Positions 21,780 to 32,240 of a stretch of DNA of 64,000 bases are shown here, in pieces. How positions within the stretch are numbered: the stretch's first letter is position 1; each line of letters starts with the position of its first letter. The notes beneath the pieces are model-generated. The model worked only from the letters and a program-made list of their open reading frames with translations. It was not told where the DNA came from and did not search any database. Position numbers and translations under genes: made by a program. Origin of the DNA: Lophium mytilinum (taxonomy: Eukaryota > Ascomycota > Dothideomycetes > Mytilinidiales > Mytilinidiaceae). Location: positions 373,856-437,855 of the forward strand of contig MU004201.1 of the NCBI GenBank assembly GCA_010093605.1. The letters run 5' to 3'.

Positions 21780-23236
21780 TAGCCAAGCACGCAACCACGT
21801 TTAAAATCGAGTTTAGCTACCTTTCCAAGCTGCAAGACTAGAAATAGTCTTACACCCTTAACTCCTTTGCACTACAGGGCCTTGGATATCTTACTGATAA
21901 AGCTTTGTTTAACCTACCACCCTACTTTAACGCTGCATTTGGCAACCTCGGGCTACTCTACTATTAGCTTGTCTTGACATTGCTATTACCTGCGAATACC
22001 TCACTGTATTGAAGAATGGATTGTGTCGGTACGTTAGCATCTGCGTATTAGACTTTACTTAACCTCTTATCTACACCACGACGTTATAGCTAACTTGTAA
22101 TCTAAGGGCAAATAAACGCGGATTGGACTCACGAAAGTCTACCTCCAAACAAACCATCCTCTGGCACTAGCAACACCGACACAAGTGAACATAATGACTC
22201 CAACGGCGAATACAACAACCACAACGACTATGACGACTATGACGAGGATGATGTCGACATTGCATCAACACACGACCGCAATTCCGAGTTGTCTAATCGC
22301 ATAGAGGTGAAAAAATTCTTCAATGAACTCAATACCAAGTCAACTCTATAGGAAGTAGAAACGCTTGACTGGCTTAGTGAACTCCCTCTCCGCATCTGGG
22401 ATGATGCTATTCCGCTCTTTACAGATGGGAAGCCCGAAAAAGAGTCTTCAACGGATTACCAGCTGCATCCTTGTTACACCCGCCTTAAGCTTGGTAAAGC
22501 GGCTAAGCAGCCCCACCCAGATATTTTCTAAATCTCTGCGAAGGGTTAGTCTATTGACAAGAAAGTCGTCCAGGGTATTGGCCGCCTTTTCGTCAATATC
22601 AATACCAAGAATGGATAAAAGTCTAAGTGGACTGGCTACAAGATGTTTATTGACCAAAGTTTAAGGCTTCTTATGGTTTTCGACTATAGATCACTCCAGT
22701 ATCCAGCCAAAGACTGGCATCCACTTGGGTGTAGGCTCTCGTTATTATGCCTTTAAACGACTGGCGACGACCAACAAAAAGTCGGCCAAGTACTAGAGAA
22801 AGCACCTTTTACTTAGGCTAGCTTTCCAGACTCCTCGAAGTTTATTGGTCGAGTTTCCTTTAAGGAGGTTGAAAAGGAGGTGGCCAATACCTATGACAAA
22901 GGCACAACAGAGGAGATCAAGTTGGACCAATTCGAATACTACGATACTGACAAGATGTTCCCGAAGACTACTCCGGATGCTTGTCCGGACGACATCACAA
23001 CAGCTATCAAGACGACGGCGCAAGGAGATAAAGATGGCAAGAGGGGCAATGGTGTAAAGAAGGAAGAGGCGCTCCTGCAGGCGCTAGCGTCGAGTCGTCC
23101 CAAGCTAGAGGTCCCGATTTTTAAGCACAAGAAAGATGTGCAGACGCTCGACAACCGGCCTGGGAAGGACAGCAACAACGCGAAGAAGAACTACGCCGCG
23201 GGTAGTTCGGATCGGAGTGTGAAACGAGTGATGTAG
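21780..23236 (+). pseudogene. Decayed acidic protein, unknown family
   Basis: A single frame can be read from about 21782 to TAG 23234-23236, nearly 485 codons, crossed by about a dozen TAA/TAG stops and few TGA. The order is: a leucine-rich start (FALQGLGYLTDKALFNLPPY); a short hydrophobic stretch (LVLTLLLP); an Asp/Asn-rich linker (SNGEYNNHNDYDDYDEDDVD); a central region (VETLDWLSELPLRIWDDAIP); and a lysine-rich C-terminus, open from 22880. Stops appear where CAA, CAG or TGG would fit, which points to CpA-to-TpA mutation rather than random decay. I do not recognise it. It is divergent from the orphan gene at 20.3-21.4 kb. Confidence 0.5.
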
Positions 23237-23929
23237 AGAGGAGATTGTAAGAGTGCTTATCTTAAGAAGTAGGCATGAAAGCGGAAGGGGGTTGCAAGTC
23301 TAGGGTACATATTAAAACTACGCTTCTATAGGCGTACAAAGTTAAGTATGCAAGAATATTTCCGATCTAGCGTTTGGGAGGCAGTAGGGAATAGGATGCG
23401 GCGGCACTTATGAAACTGCTTGTCAAAGTGGATAAATAAGACCTGGGCCGCCAGTTAAGAGGCGCTAAGCTAAGATAGTAGTTTAGAGTCTGGAGGTGAA
23501 TGCTATAAGCGTCTTGTTTTACTCTTATTATAAATTGGATACCGGGCCACTATGAGATGTTTAGCCGGGCATAATCCATGCCAGGCTATAGTACTGGTGC
23601 TTTGACCTAATTCTTTCTTTTTATAGATTTCTGGATACACAGAAGACGTCGAAGCTATAGGTTGTTGGCAATTACCGGAAGATGAATTATCTGCATTGCA
23701 GGAAAGCCGGACGCCCATACGTGATAACAGAAAGCGCAGCAGGAAAAGAAACGGTCGTGCCTGTTAGTACTTCCTGTGGACGAGAATTTAAATCTAACCA
23801 AGCTAGAGCAGTAGATCCCCTAAAAAGAGAAGATCCCCGGGATAAGTTTTGAAGTTCTATTATAACATTGCGTTGGGCTTTTCCAGGAAGCGAGGGAATA
23901 CTATATTTGTAAAGAAAAAAGAAATCCAT
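23237..23929. other. No supported gene
   Basis: Two minus frames (23503-23718 and 23687-23929) and a plus stretch near 23620-23770 are open but unrecognised. The minus frames may be the far end of the SET remnant next door. Confidence 0.3.
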
Positions 23930-24640
23930 TTTAATGAGCTCCTAGGCCCGGTAAATAAGCCAGCGTATGAATGCCACTGCTCCATGTAGGCCTTAAATTA
24001 GGCATCTTGCGCTCCGCGCCCGCTGAAATCGGCTGCAGGCCTCTGGCATTTTATCGCGTTGGCATCGTTAGTGGCGAAGCTGCTTTCGTCCCGAAGTTCG
24101 GATGCTGAGGCTAGACATTTTGCGACCTGCTAGTCCCCTTCAAGTAGTAGGTAGCAATCTTTGAGGCTGCTGGACAACTCTACCCTCTTGTTATTATCAT
24201 CCTTCTCCGGTTCGTCCTTATTTGAATAGTTAAACGTGAGATCCCCCATCGCTAGGAGATTGCGACAGACAAAAAGTGCGATATTGTAGACTTTGCAATC
24301 GTTCTTACTATAGAACACGGTGTACTATATGTAATACGGCTCGCATAAGCGGTTCCTGAACTTGATCGGCCCTCCCATATATTCTCCGTCGACACTTAGA
24401 GCCGTTCTTAAGATAACCCCTCCAACTCTTCAAACTTGTTAAGGAGTAGAGATAATAAGTTGGGCTGGTGGGTAGGCGACTATGTCTTGGTCTAAGAAAG
24501 ACGCATGCCGAGCAAAGTAAGTAGAGTTTGGGAACGACATGAGCTGGAGCGGAGGGAATTAAATGAGGACGATATGCAGCGCTTCGTACGATAGCGTTTG
24601 GTAGACAGTGATCTTGAATCCTTGCGCTCTTGACTTATCG
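23930..24640 (-). pseudogene. SET-domain methyltransferase remnant
   Basis: On the minus strand, GGPIKFRNRLCEPYYI near 24335-24382 aligns with the SET motif around FINHSCxPN, with His-Ser replaced by Arg-Leu. Then YTVFYSKNDCKVYNIALFVC and RNLLAMGDLTFNYSNKDEP (24195-24320) fit the final SET strand and the GExLTxxY motif. Upstream, FARHASFLDQDIVAYPPA is in the same frame. Downstream Asp/Glu-rich and Ser-rich sequence runs to 23930 through stops. A SET protein would transfer methyl groups to lysine, often on histones. The altered catalytic motif and stops mean this copy is dead. The N-terminal SET motifs (GWG region) were not found, so the call rests on the C-terminal half. Confidence 0.5.
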
Positions 24641-25738
24641 ACATTAATGGACCTACGGACGCCTATTACGTGGCGATTACTTCTCCTTCTTGTTTTTCCT
24701 TTTCTCTTCATCTTATTCGTTGTAGATTTGGCATACTAGTAATAATGGTAACGCGGAAGTATCTATCAAACAAGTAGCACGAGGGCGCGGGGCTCTTTTA
24801 GAAAGAGGAGGAGGATGCATTAAAACCACGCAACCCGAAGCAATATTGAAACCCAAGAGACTTTAACGAGAGAGTTTTCAAGAGAGACCAATGAGCTACG
24901 AAGAAGAAGACGCCCGAGAAAGTCCAATTGACTTTTTCCAGCACTTTTTACTAGCTTTATAATCACATAATATGGAAAAGACGGCAACACTGTTATATTA
25001 CACGCACGTACCTACGCATAAGCCAGAGATAGATTAGAATGAGCCCGATATTCTTGAAGGAGCTAGTAGTTATAAAACTCTATACAATACGCTAGTACTA
25101 GACCGCGGAAATCATCGAGAGAACCTCGAGAACTACCTAAGATGGCGAGGGGACACCTAAGGAAGGCTTCGAAAGTCACTCAGAAGAGTGCGGAGAATAT
25201 CTAAGGGCTCTACACGGTGGGATTACAATAGGACATTAAGAAACGCTATAGGGTCGCCTTAGGGAGATGATACCGGAATCCGAACCAAAAGTGCTGCGGA
25301 GCCTTATAATGTTAAGATAATGTTGGGAGATTCCGGAAGCTCTAATAGACGTTTAGAGAGCGACTCCAGCAGTAATACAGGTAGAATAATTACGAGAAGT
25401 AACGATGGTATTAGAGATGATTTTTCTGCAGATGGAGAAAACAATAATGAGAACGGCAAGGTTAAGAAAGGTTGCTGTCCCACGCTAATCTGACCCGCGG
25501 TTCGTGATATTTAGCATAATATTACGCTGCCACGAGAGCAGGCATATACAGAGCCAGGTGGCTAGGGTGTGCGCTAGTTATAATACTTTGTAGTGCTACG
25601 GTTTATTCTAACCTTCTAAAGGGCGGGAGTAGCCACGTGCTGAATTGTAGCGCGAGTCGTGGAGCGGTTGCCACTATCTGGGCATAGTGGCACAATATTA
25701 CGTTTCGCCAACAGCGCGGGCGTGGCCGGCAGGCGGGA
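24641..25738. other. No supported gene
   Basis: A plus frame near 25310-25490 is open and Ser/Asn/Asp-rich (LGDSGSSNRRLESDSSSNTG) but has no domain. The preceding 400 bases show Arg/Lys-rich frames broken by stops. It is possibly part of another decayed gene. Confidence 0.35.
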
Positions 25739-25740
25739 TA

Positions 25741-25923
25741 CCGTATAGTTTCTGAACATACAGACGCCAGTCTTGGCAAGCCCGCTGATTCTCTAAACTC
25801 AACAGCGTTGGAAAGTGGGTCCTAGCGTCAATTCAGCTCGCTGGCGTTGACCTGATACGCTGAAAATTCATACTTAAAACAGCGCTGCCAAGACTAACGT
25901 CCGTATGTTTAGAAACTATAGGG
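25741..25923. mobile_element. MITE with long terminal inverted repeats
   Basis: The left end CCGTATAGTTTCTGAACATA continues CAGACGCCAGTCTTGGC. It is mirrored by the right end, whose complement reads CCCTATAGTTTCTAAACATA and CGGACGTTAGTCTTGGC. The arms are nearly 40 bases and match except for a few, mostly transition, differences. TA flanks both sides (25739-25740 and 25924-25925), the target duplication of the Tc1/mariner superfamily. At 183 bases with no frame it is a non-autonomous miniature element. Confidence 0.85.
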
Positions 25924-25925
25924 TA

Positions 25926-26725
25926 GTTATAAGGGAAATATGTTAGGTGCCCCTAGTGCTCAACGTCTAGCCTTAGCAGCTTCTATACCACGGCTAACTC
26001 CGAATTTTATTTAGCATCATCTTATAAAGCCGGAGATTCTTAGAACTATCTTTCTCGCCGCTCCGCTAGCGGTGTTCTAGAAGCTTAGACTCCCTAGGAA
26101 CCGCCCACGCGTAGCGAAGATGATAAAGTACCGTTGACGAAGCCCGACTCTGCACCTCTACGTGGTGTTGCAGAGGAACGTTCCTCTCTCTTAGAGAGAG
26201 GGAGAGCTAGAGCAAAGCAGAGAAGCCTTTATTTACACGGCTGGCCACGGCCTAGTAAGGTCGCTGGGACGCCTGGCAATAACCGGTGGGCGAAGTGACT
26301 AGCTCCTAGGGAGTATACTAGGAGAAGACGGAGAGCTAGTTGTAGTGTTGGAGAGTAAAAGGAGAGCTTTAAATAACTGGCTAGCTCCCAGTAAGTAAGT
26401 TAAGACGCATTCTTCGATCTCCGCTATAGTCGTCCAGTCTGCCAGCGGAGTAACTTAGAGCGGCTCGGTTGCCCCAAATATATCCGCTATTCGCATCACT
26501 ACTCTTTACCTGTAAGCTTGCAGGTGCACAATCTAAAGGCACGTTTTTAAGAGAGTGGGAATTATGTATACATTATAAAGGTGCCCGGAGGCACGTATAT
26601 ATGCATGTATCGGACGCCAAGTTCTATAATAATTAGCCTCTCTAGGCTTACATACCTACCCCCTTATATATAAATGTGAAGTAGAAGCTGTAGTAGTTAT
26701 TAACGTTGTAAGGTACTTGTAAGAG
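25926..26725. other. No supported gene
   Basis: Mixed sequence with a local purine/pyrimidine hairpin (CTCTCTCTTAGAGAGAGGGAG near 26197-26217). No frame of interest. Confidence 0.4.
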
Positions 26726-26915
26726 CAGTAATCCGAGCCCTCTAGCCCAATTATAAGATTAGATATAAGGGGGTGTAGATAGATAAAGAAAGGGGTGTAT
26801 TATAAGTCAACAGGGGGTGTACTAGAACCCCTCCCTTAGTATAATTAAAATACATTTTATATATAATGCACATAGTACTAATTTAATTAGAATATCTATT
26901 ATTTAGCATCTAGAT
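26726..26915 (-). repeat. Right arm of large inverted repeat
   Basis: The inverted counterpart of 17131-17330. It covers GAGCCCTCTAGCCCAATTAT, AGATTAGATATAAGGGGGTG, GTACTAGAACCCC and the first satellite units. The satellite-to-unique junction is the same in both arms. Confidence 0.75.
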
Positions 26916-27335
26916 ATAGTTAGAATGTATTTTACACATAATGTAAGTAATATTAATTTATTTAGAATAACTATTATTTTATATCTAGATATATTTAGAA
27001 TATAATTCTTTTATAAATATAAAAAACTAATTTATCTAGAATATCTATTATTTAGTATATAGATATAATTAGAATATAAATAATAGTTATTCTATATAAG
27101 TTAGTACTACGTGTATTATATAAAAATTATATTCTAATTATATCTAGATACCAAATAATAGATATTTAAAATAAATTAGTACTACGTGCATTATATAAAA
27201 ATTATATTCTAAATATATCTAGATACTAAATAATAGATGTTCTAAATTTATCAATCTATATACGTTATATATAAGATCTATCTTAAGTATATCTACATAG
27301 TAAACAATAGATATTTTAGATAAATTAGTACTATA
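26860..27335. repeat. 75-bp AT-rich satellite with orientation switch
   Basis: Up to about 27060 the units read in reverse (ATTAGAATATCTATTATTTA). From about 27065 they read forward (AAATAATAGATATTTAAAAT) with a clean 75-base period for three to four units. The switch point is a head-to-head junction. Confidence 0.8.
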
Positions 27336-27342
27336 TGTTGCT

Positions 27343-27678
27343 CCAGGGTGTTTTCTTCAGCTCCTCTCGGTCGGGTTTCTCTCACTTTCACCTTGCGATT
27401 GGAGCAGACTTTTCTAAATCGCAGCTCCGTACTATACCGCGAGGACATGGATCCAATAATCAAATCGGGAAAGTTGCAGATTGGTTTGATTGATTCGCCA
27501 TCTAGAAATGGTATCCGATGGATCGATTGGTTGGTTTCGAGTCCTGCCCTAGGGTGTTTTCTTCAGCTGCTCCCAATCGGGTCTTTCTCGCTTTTAGCTT
27601 GCAATTTGAGCAGACGTTTCTAAATCGCAGCTCTATACTATAATGCGAGGACATAGATCCAACATCTAATCGGGAAAG
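27343..27678 (+). repeat. Direct repeat of about 130 bp
   Basis: AGGGTGTTTTCTTCAGCT and the following text (TTTCTAAATCGCAGCTC ... GAGGACAT) at 27343-27473 recur at 27549-27678, offset 206 bases. The differences are mainly transitions. The spacer contains GATTGGTTTGATTGATTCG. The repeat may be a duplicated remnant of an unknown element. Confidence 0.8.
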
Positions 27679-29703
27679 AATACTAGCTTTAGATGAACGC
27701 GAGGCTATTATCTCTTCCTAAAGATTGTACGGTATCAGTGCCTTTATTCTTTCTTAGTAACTTCTCCGGGCCTTTTAAGTAGCCACCAAGAGCTATTAAC
27801 ATAGTGGCAGGTGTGTTCCATCTTATACATTTGCGAGGTTTCTAGTTCGTGGCAGCTGTATTTTGACGTATACGTTGTGAGGTTTGGAGGTTCCTGGTCC
27901 GTGGCAGCATTCGGTAGAGCTCGCTGCCTACTACTTATCTAGCGGACTGGCAGGAAGCGTTCAACATTGCGCCGGATGGTAAGGCAGCTAAGTGGCGGAC
28001 ACAATACATATTGTCCAGAATCTTCGGTTTAAATGACGGCCTAGGGACAGCTAGAAGAAAAACGGTCAGCTATATCGGAATCGCGTTTTTGGGGGGAGTT
28101 CGGGCCAAGGTACTTATATCCGGCGCGATCTGATCTTATAGGGATTACCACTATTCTTAAACGCGCACTATTTCCTGTAGAACTTGCGTGCATTAAGTCG
28201 TTAATGGGTTTCATGTCTCCAGCATTCCCACAACTCCGCTTTCACACGTGGTCCTCTTCCAGCAGATGCTACCAGCTTCTCAAACGATCCTCAGTCGCCT
28301 CAACCTGATCTCAGCCGCCCAGAACCTTTGGAAAGAAGTGGAGGCGCTAAGGCAGTGCTTTCAACAAGCCTTAGTATTGGTAAAGGGAGCTAGGGTGGAT
28401 TGCAAAAGTCTTGTATTACTACTGCCTAGAGGATCATCTTCCGCGCAATGCTGCCAGCTTAAGGCAATTGATAAACTCCTATTAGGCTTAGCAGGAGTTC
28501 AACTGTATATTACACCACGTACGCGGCTTTATACATTGGGTAGTTTTCGTTATTTTTTATGCGTCGGGTATGTGTCTTCCCACTTACTGAAATTGGTTGG
28601 GGTCCACGGCACCATCACGAGCTAAATGAAGGACTTAGGATTGAGTAGAACGTTTTAGAAGGGACTACGCAATAAACACTAATCAAAATGGTAAGCCTTG
28701 CCATAGCGACGGTAACGAGGTCGTTTTAATACTACTGCTTACTCTACTTGCATTAAATATGCGCGGAAAGCAATAGCTGCAAGGTAAGGCGCGTGAACGT
28801 GCTTTCGGGAGATTTCTTATAAAGCCGACTGCAATTGTGTCTAGATATCTTTGATAAGGGGTCACGTTGTTATAGCGCATTTAGATCTAATACATCCGAA
28901 GTTCGTCTTTAAAGGCGAGTCGTCGCCATAGCCAATCACGCAGGAGAGTTTCGCGTTTCGAGTTCTTAAGGTTGTTTCTCTAATACTGAAGTACTCTACG
29001 AGGCTTTGCGAGCGCTAACACTGCACAGACTACACAGAACACCTAAATTCTCGCTGCTAAGTATGTTATTTTTAAACTTTGGGAATTCAGAGTCTACTGC
29101 CTAGATATTGGGCGTCTTGCAAACGAGCCGGAGCCATTACCAGAACGTTACTAGGTCTTAATTTACTATTTTTCGACAGATAGGAAGTATCGTGAAAAGG
29201 GTACGAGCAGAATCATCTGCACTTTGCGGTTGACTGAGTGACTCCCAAGTACGCTAAGCCTTATCCGGAGGGCATTGGCTTCGCATATTCCTCTCCCCGC
29301 CCTTAGCCGACCCACGCCTGCTCGATAAGACAGCTGACCATCTATAGTATTCTAGTATCTGGACGTCACGCTATATAAGGATGGTTGCGTCTTATTTACT
29401 GTCACGGTCTAGATTATGGCATCTAAAATAAGGAACGTCTTTAATGCAGCTAAGGAGTCTTGCTTCACAATTACGCTCTTGGTTAAGTAATGGCTTCAAA
29501 ACCATAAATAAGATCCTCGAACGCAGCCGAAAGGATATTTCTTGTTAAACCTAACCATTAAGACAACAGCAACCGTTAATTGGGTTTTGCTTTACGAGGG
29601 TCTTAACGGAACCAGCAAAAGAAGTCCTATATCCTACTCACGGTCCGATAACGGCAACGGAAGGTGTCTTTGGTTGGCATTACGGTTAAGGTTTAGACAA
29701 TGG
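27679..29703. other. Unassigned open frames, no named gene
   Basis: A plus frame at 27922-28131 is open (DWQEAFNIAPDGKAAKWRTQ). Another at 28201-28625 gives 125 codons from ATG 28248 (LISAAQNLWKEVEALRQCFQ). Neither shows a domain I know, and they are not in the same frame. A decayed gag-like protein is possible. The remainder to 29.7 kb has stops in all frames. Confidence 0.3.
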
Positions 29704-29823
29704 TGTTTAATATAACCAGTTACGAGTGGGAGAAAGTGATTGATTGAGTATAGAGGAGCAGTAACCTAAGAAGTAGCTATATACTATTAATTATGTGATA
29801 CAGTTACGTAACTTTATTAAAAA
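29704..29823 (+). repeat. Solo-LTR-like repeat, copy A
   Basis: It is about 120 bases, beginning TGTTTAATATAACCAGTTAC and ending TTTATTAAAAA. Its inverted partner is at 56871-56990. Of roughly 13 differences all but the last are transitions. In the partner the ends are TGTTTAAT ... ATTAAACA, the TG...CA form of an LTR. Confidence 0.65.
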
Positions 29824-29903
29824 CTCCCCTTTGCGGCTTAAGCTGTAGGTAAGCCTTATTAAAACCCAGTGGGAAAAAGAGTGCCTGTTACGTCTCCCCT
29901 AGA

Positions 29904-30720
29904 TCAAGCATAGGTGATATAAAGGAAGCCTTCAACCCTTGGATCTTTTTCTTTAATGATTCTATCTCCTCCAGCCATAATTTCCTTGATGAAGCCGAAA
30001 GCATAATTCATGCATTTATCGTTAGGTAAGCCTACTGATTGAATATAGACGTCGTAAGTTCTGCGCTTTGCCAGGGCTTTATGGACTTGATACTGTCGAT
30101 GGCTAAGCAGGTCTTTTCGTCCCTTTAGGCGTAGGTTGCCTTTTGTATCCGTGGTCTCTAGTGGGTGGTTAAGAAGGTCGCTGTTAAAGACATACAGCGC
30201 CTTACCGCCCTTAGAGCGCTTCCCGATAATTGCAACCCAGGCATGCTGATTTGTAGCCTTGTTAAATTCCATGTAGTCTTCGTGCCCTACTAGAGCATTT
30301 ACAGATGCGATTATATAGGTGAATAGCCCAACTTGGATGTTTTAACCGTCTGTGGCGTAATTGACGAAGCCGGAGATAGTATTAAAGACCTGTGAATCGT
30401 CGAAGCCACCGGCAAGGATCTTCTTCATTCTGCGTTTTCCATCTTTATAGATGTAAGCTCCCTTTTTATCTACCTCTGGAGTTTAGTAGGTGTGTTGGAT
30501 TGCCTTCTTCTTTGAGTCGCCACTGCTGTATGCAATGGGTACGGTGTGGAGACGAGGGCCGTTAGGATACTAGTTGACTGTATAGCGTAGCCAGGCTGCG
30601 ATTTCAGTGCCTGTTGAGGTGCCTATTGGCTTAGCTAGGGGTCTTATATCCTAAGGATTAAACCGTTTTATTAAGTGCTCGTGCCGCGTAAGTGATAGAA
30701 CGTAAGGAGGGTTTTTAAAT
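29904..30720 (-). pseudogene. Decayed Ulp1/adenain-like cysteine peptidase candidate
   Basis: The minus frame from 30272 to 29904 is open for 122 codons. It continues upstream through stops to about 30720 (NPQDIRPLAKPIGTSTGTEI, DDSQVFNTISGFVNYATDG). The C-terminal part has the residue order of C48-type peptidases: NQHAWVAIIG supplies His, FNSDLL an acidic residue, and VYIQSVGLPNDKCMNYAFGF a Gln followed by Cys. If correct it cut ubiquitin-like modifiers or was carried by a transposon. The spacing is loose and the usual HWxL and DCGxF wording is imperfect, so the family is tentative. It sits directly behind a Copia integrase fossil on the same strand. Confidence 0.4.
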
Positions 30721-30867
30721 AAGCTTCTAACGAAGTTTGCACAAAGTCTATGGGCCGAGAAATGGAGTCCCGAAGTAGAAGGGAATTCCAGAGTGGAGGG
30801 TTTGATTTGGAGGGCACGGTTTCTCCCCTTAAACCGAGACTTGGAGGTACCGAGAGGCGAGGGTCGT

Positions 30868-32240
30868 CTATAGTGGAGCTTGTTGGACGACAGTAAGTCT
30901 AGGTAGGAGAGATAGCGCAGTACTAGTACCCTTGTGTGGGTGGCTGGGAGGGGTGGCTGGGGAGGGCGGCCAGGTGAGGTGAGGCCTTATAAGTGACGGG
31001 CGGTTTACCGAAACGCCCTGGTATTCTAGGAGGCGGCAAGGTATAGCTTTGTCTTCGATAAGCTTCCGCCGATGGCCTGTTTTGTACGCAAGGGCCTTGC
31101 AGCTAAGAGGACGGAGGTGAGAGACATCAGGCTTCGAGCCCCACCAACCTTCATAAGGGGTCATTTTTATTCGGGAATGCCGGGTAAGGTTACGGAGATA
31201 GGCGATAGACTTAACAATAAACGGCCAAAGGGTTTTAGAATACGTTCGGCATCTATTGTGGTATATGTGTATACGGCAATGATGCGAATTGTAACTTCCG
31301 CTATACCGTTTTGTTGGTATTAATCGGTGCCTGTTATTTTTATTTCAATTCCTTGGTCCCGGCAGAATTCCTGAACTAGATCGGACGTACTCTCTCCTGC
31401 TTAATTAAGGCGTACTCGATGGCAGCGTCGTTTAGGGCGCTCAAATGTCTCTAGTAGGTCCTTAAAGGCAGCTGGAAATCCAGTCTTGCCTTAAAGGGCT
31501 TTGACCCAGGTGTAGCCCGTAAAGTTATTAATAAAGACGGCGTGGTTTTCTAATCTATTATAGCCCTTGTTGAGACGGCTAGAAAGGTCGGTGTGGATGA
31601 ACTCTAGCGGATACTCCCCTCTACGAGAGGGCAAATTATGCGGATTCTCGCGTTGCTTTGCCCGCACGCAGCTAATGCACATGCTATAGTGTGGTAATAG
31701 GCGCATGCCTATGACCAGCGCAGCTGTGTCTTGCAGGCTTTGCTCCCCTGGATGGCCAAATCGTGCATGCCAGGCTAGCAGCCGGTCATCCTTAATGCTG
31801 TAGGCTGGGAGGGTAATGTTAAAGCTATTCTATATAGTCTTTCCTCTCTAGAGGCGCAGGGGTAGGAGTCCGTATCGTTCGTCGGCATGGATGACACCTC
31901 CTGGAGCTAAGATAGCAACGCCAGTGTCTGTAAATGCATACTCAGCTCCTTTACACTTAAGTTGAGATGGTGCAATAAGGTGGCACCCGGCGGTAGGGTT
32001 GTAAAGCGTGTCCTCCAGCATTAGCCAGACTAGTCGGCCATCAACATCGTAGGGAATTCGAGCAGTACCAATGTGTGTAGATGATGAACTGTTGCCTCCA
32101 AAACTAGCGGTTTCTTCGCTGTTGTAGGGTTGTAAGGTATTAGGAACAAAGAAAGTCTTGTTGTCCGTAGTGTGCTGATTACAGCCAGTATTAAAGAGCC
32201 AGTTTGCTTATAGAATTAACCGCGCGTTGCTAGCCACAAG
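30868..32240 (-). pseudogene. Ty1/Copia fossil: protease, integrase
   Basis: Reading the minus strand, the protease appears near 32200 (NWLFNTGCNQHTTDNKTFFV, from an ancestral DTG). The GAG-pre-integrase motif is near 31740-31790 (LAWHARFGHPGEQSLQDTAA). The integrase zinc part and core are at 31491-31706 (CISCVRAKQRENP, EFIHTDLSSRL, FINNFTGYTWV) and continue with FKDLLETFE, YQQNGIAEVT and, at 31060-31164, TPYEGWWGSKPDVSHLRP. Frames change at least twice and stops are frequent. Reverse transcriptase does not follow; the frame dissolves near 30900. It encoded the usual self-cleaving polyprotein. Confidence 0.85.
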
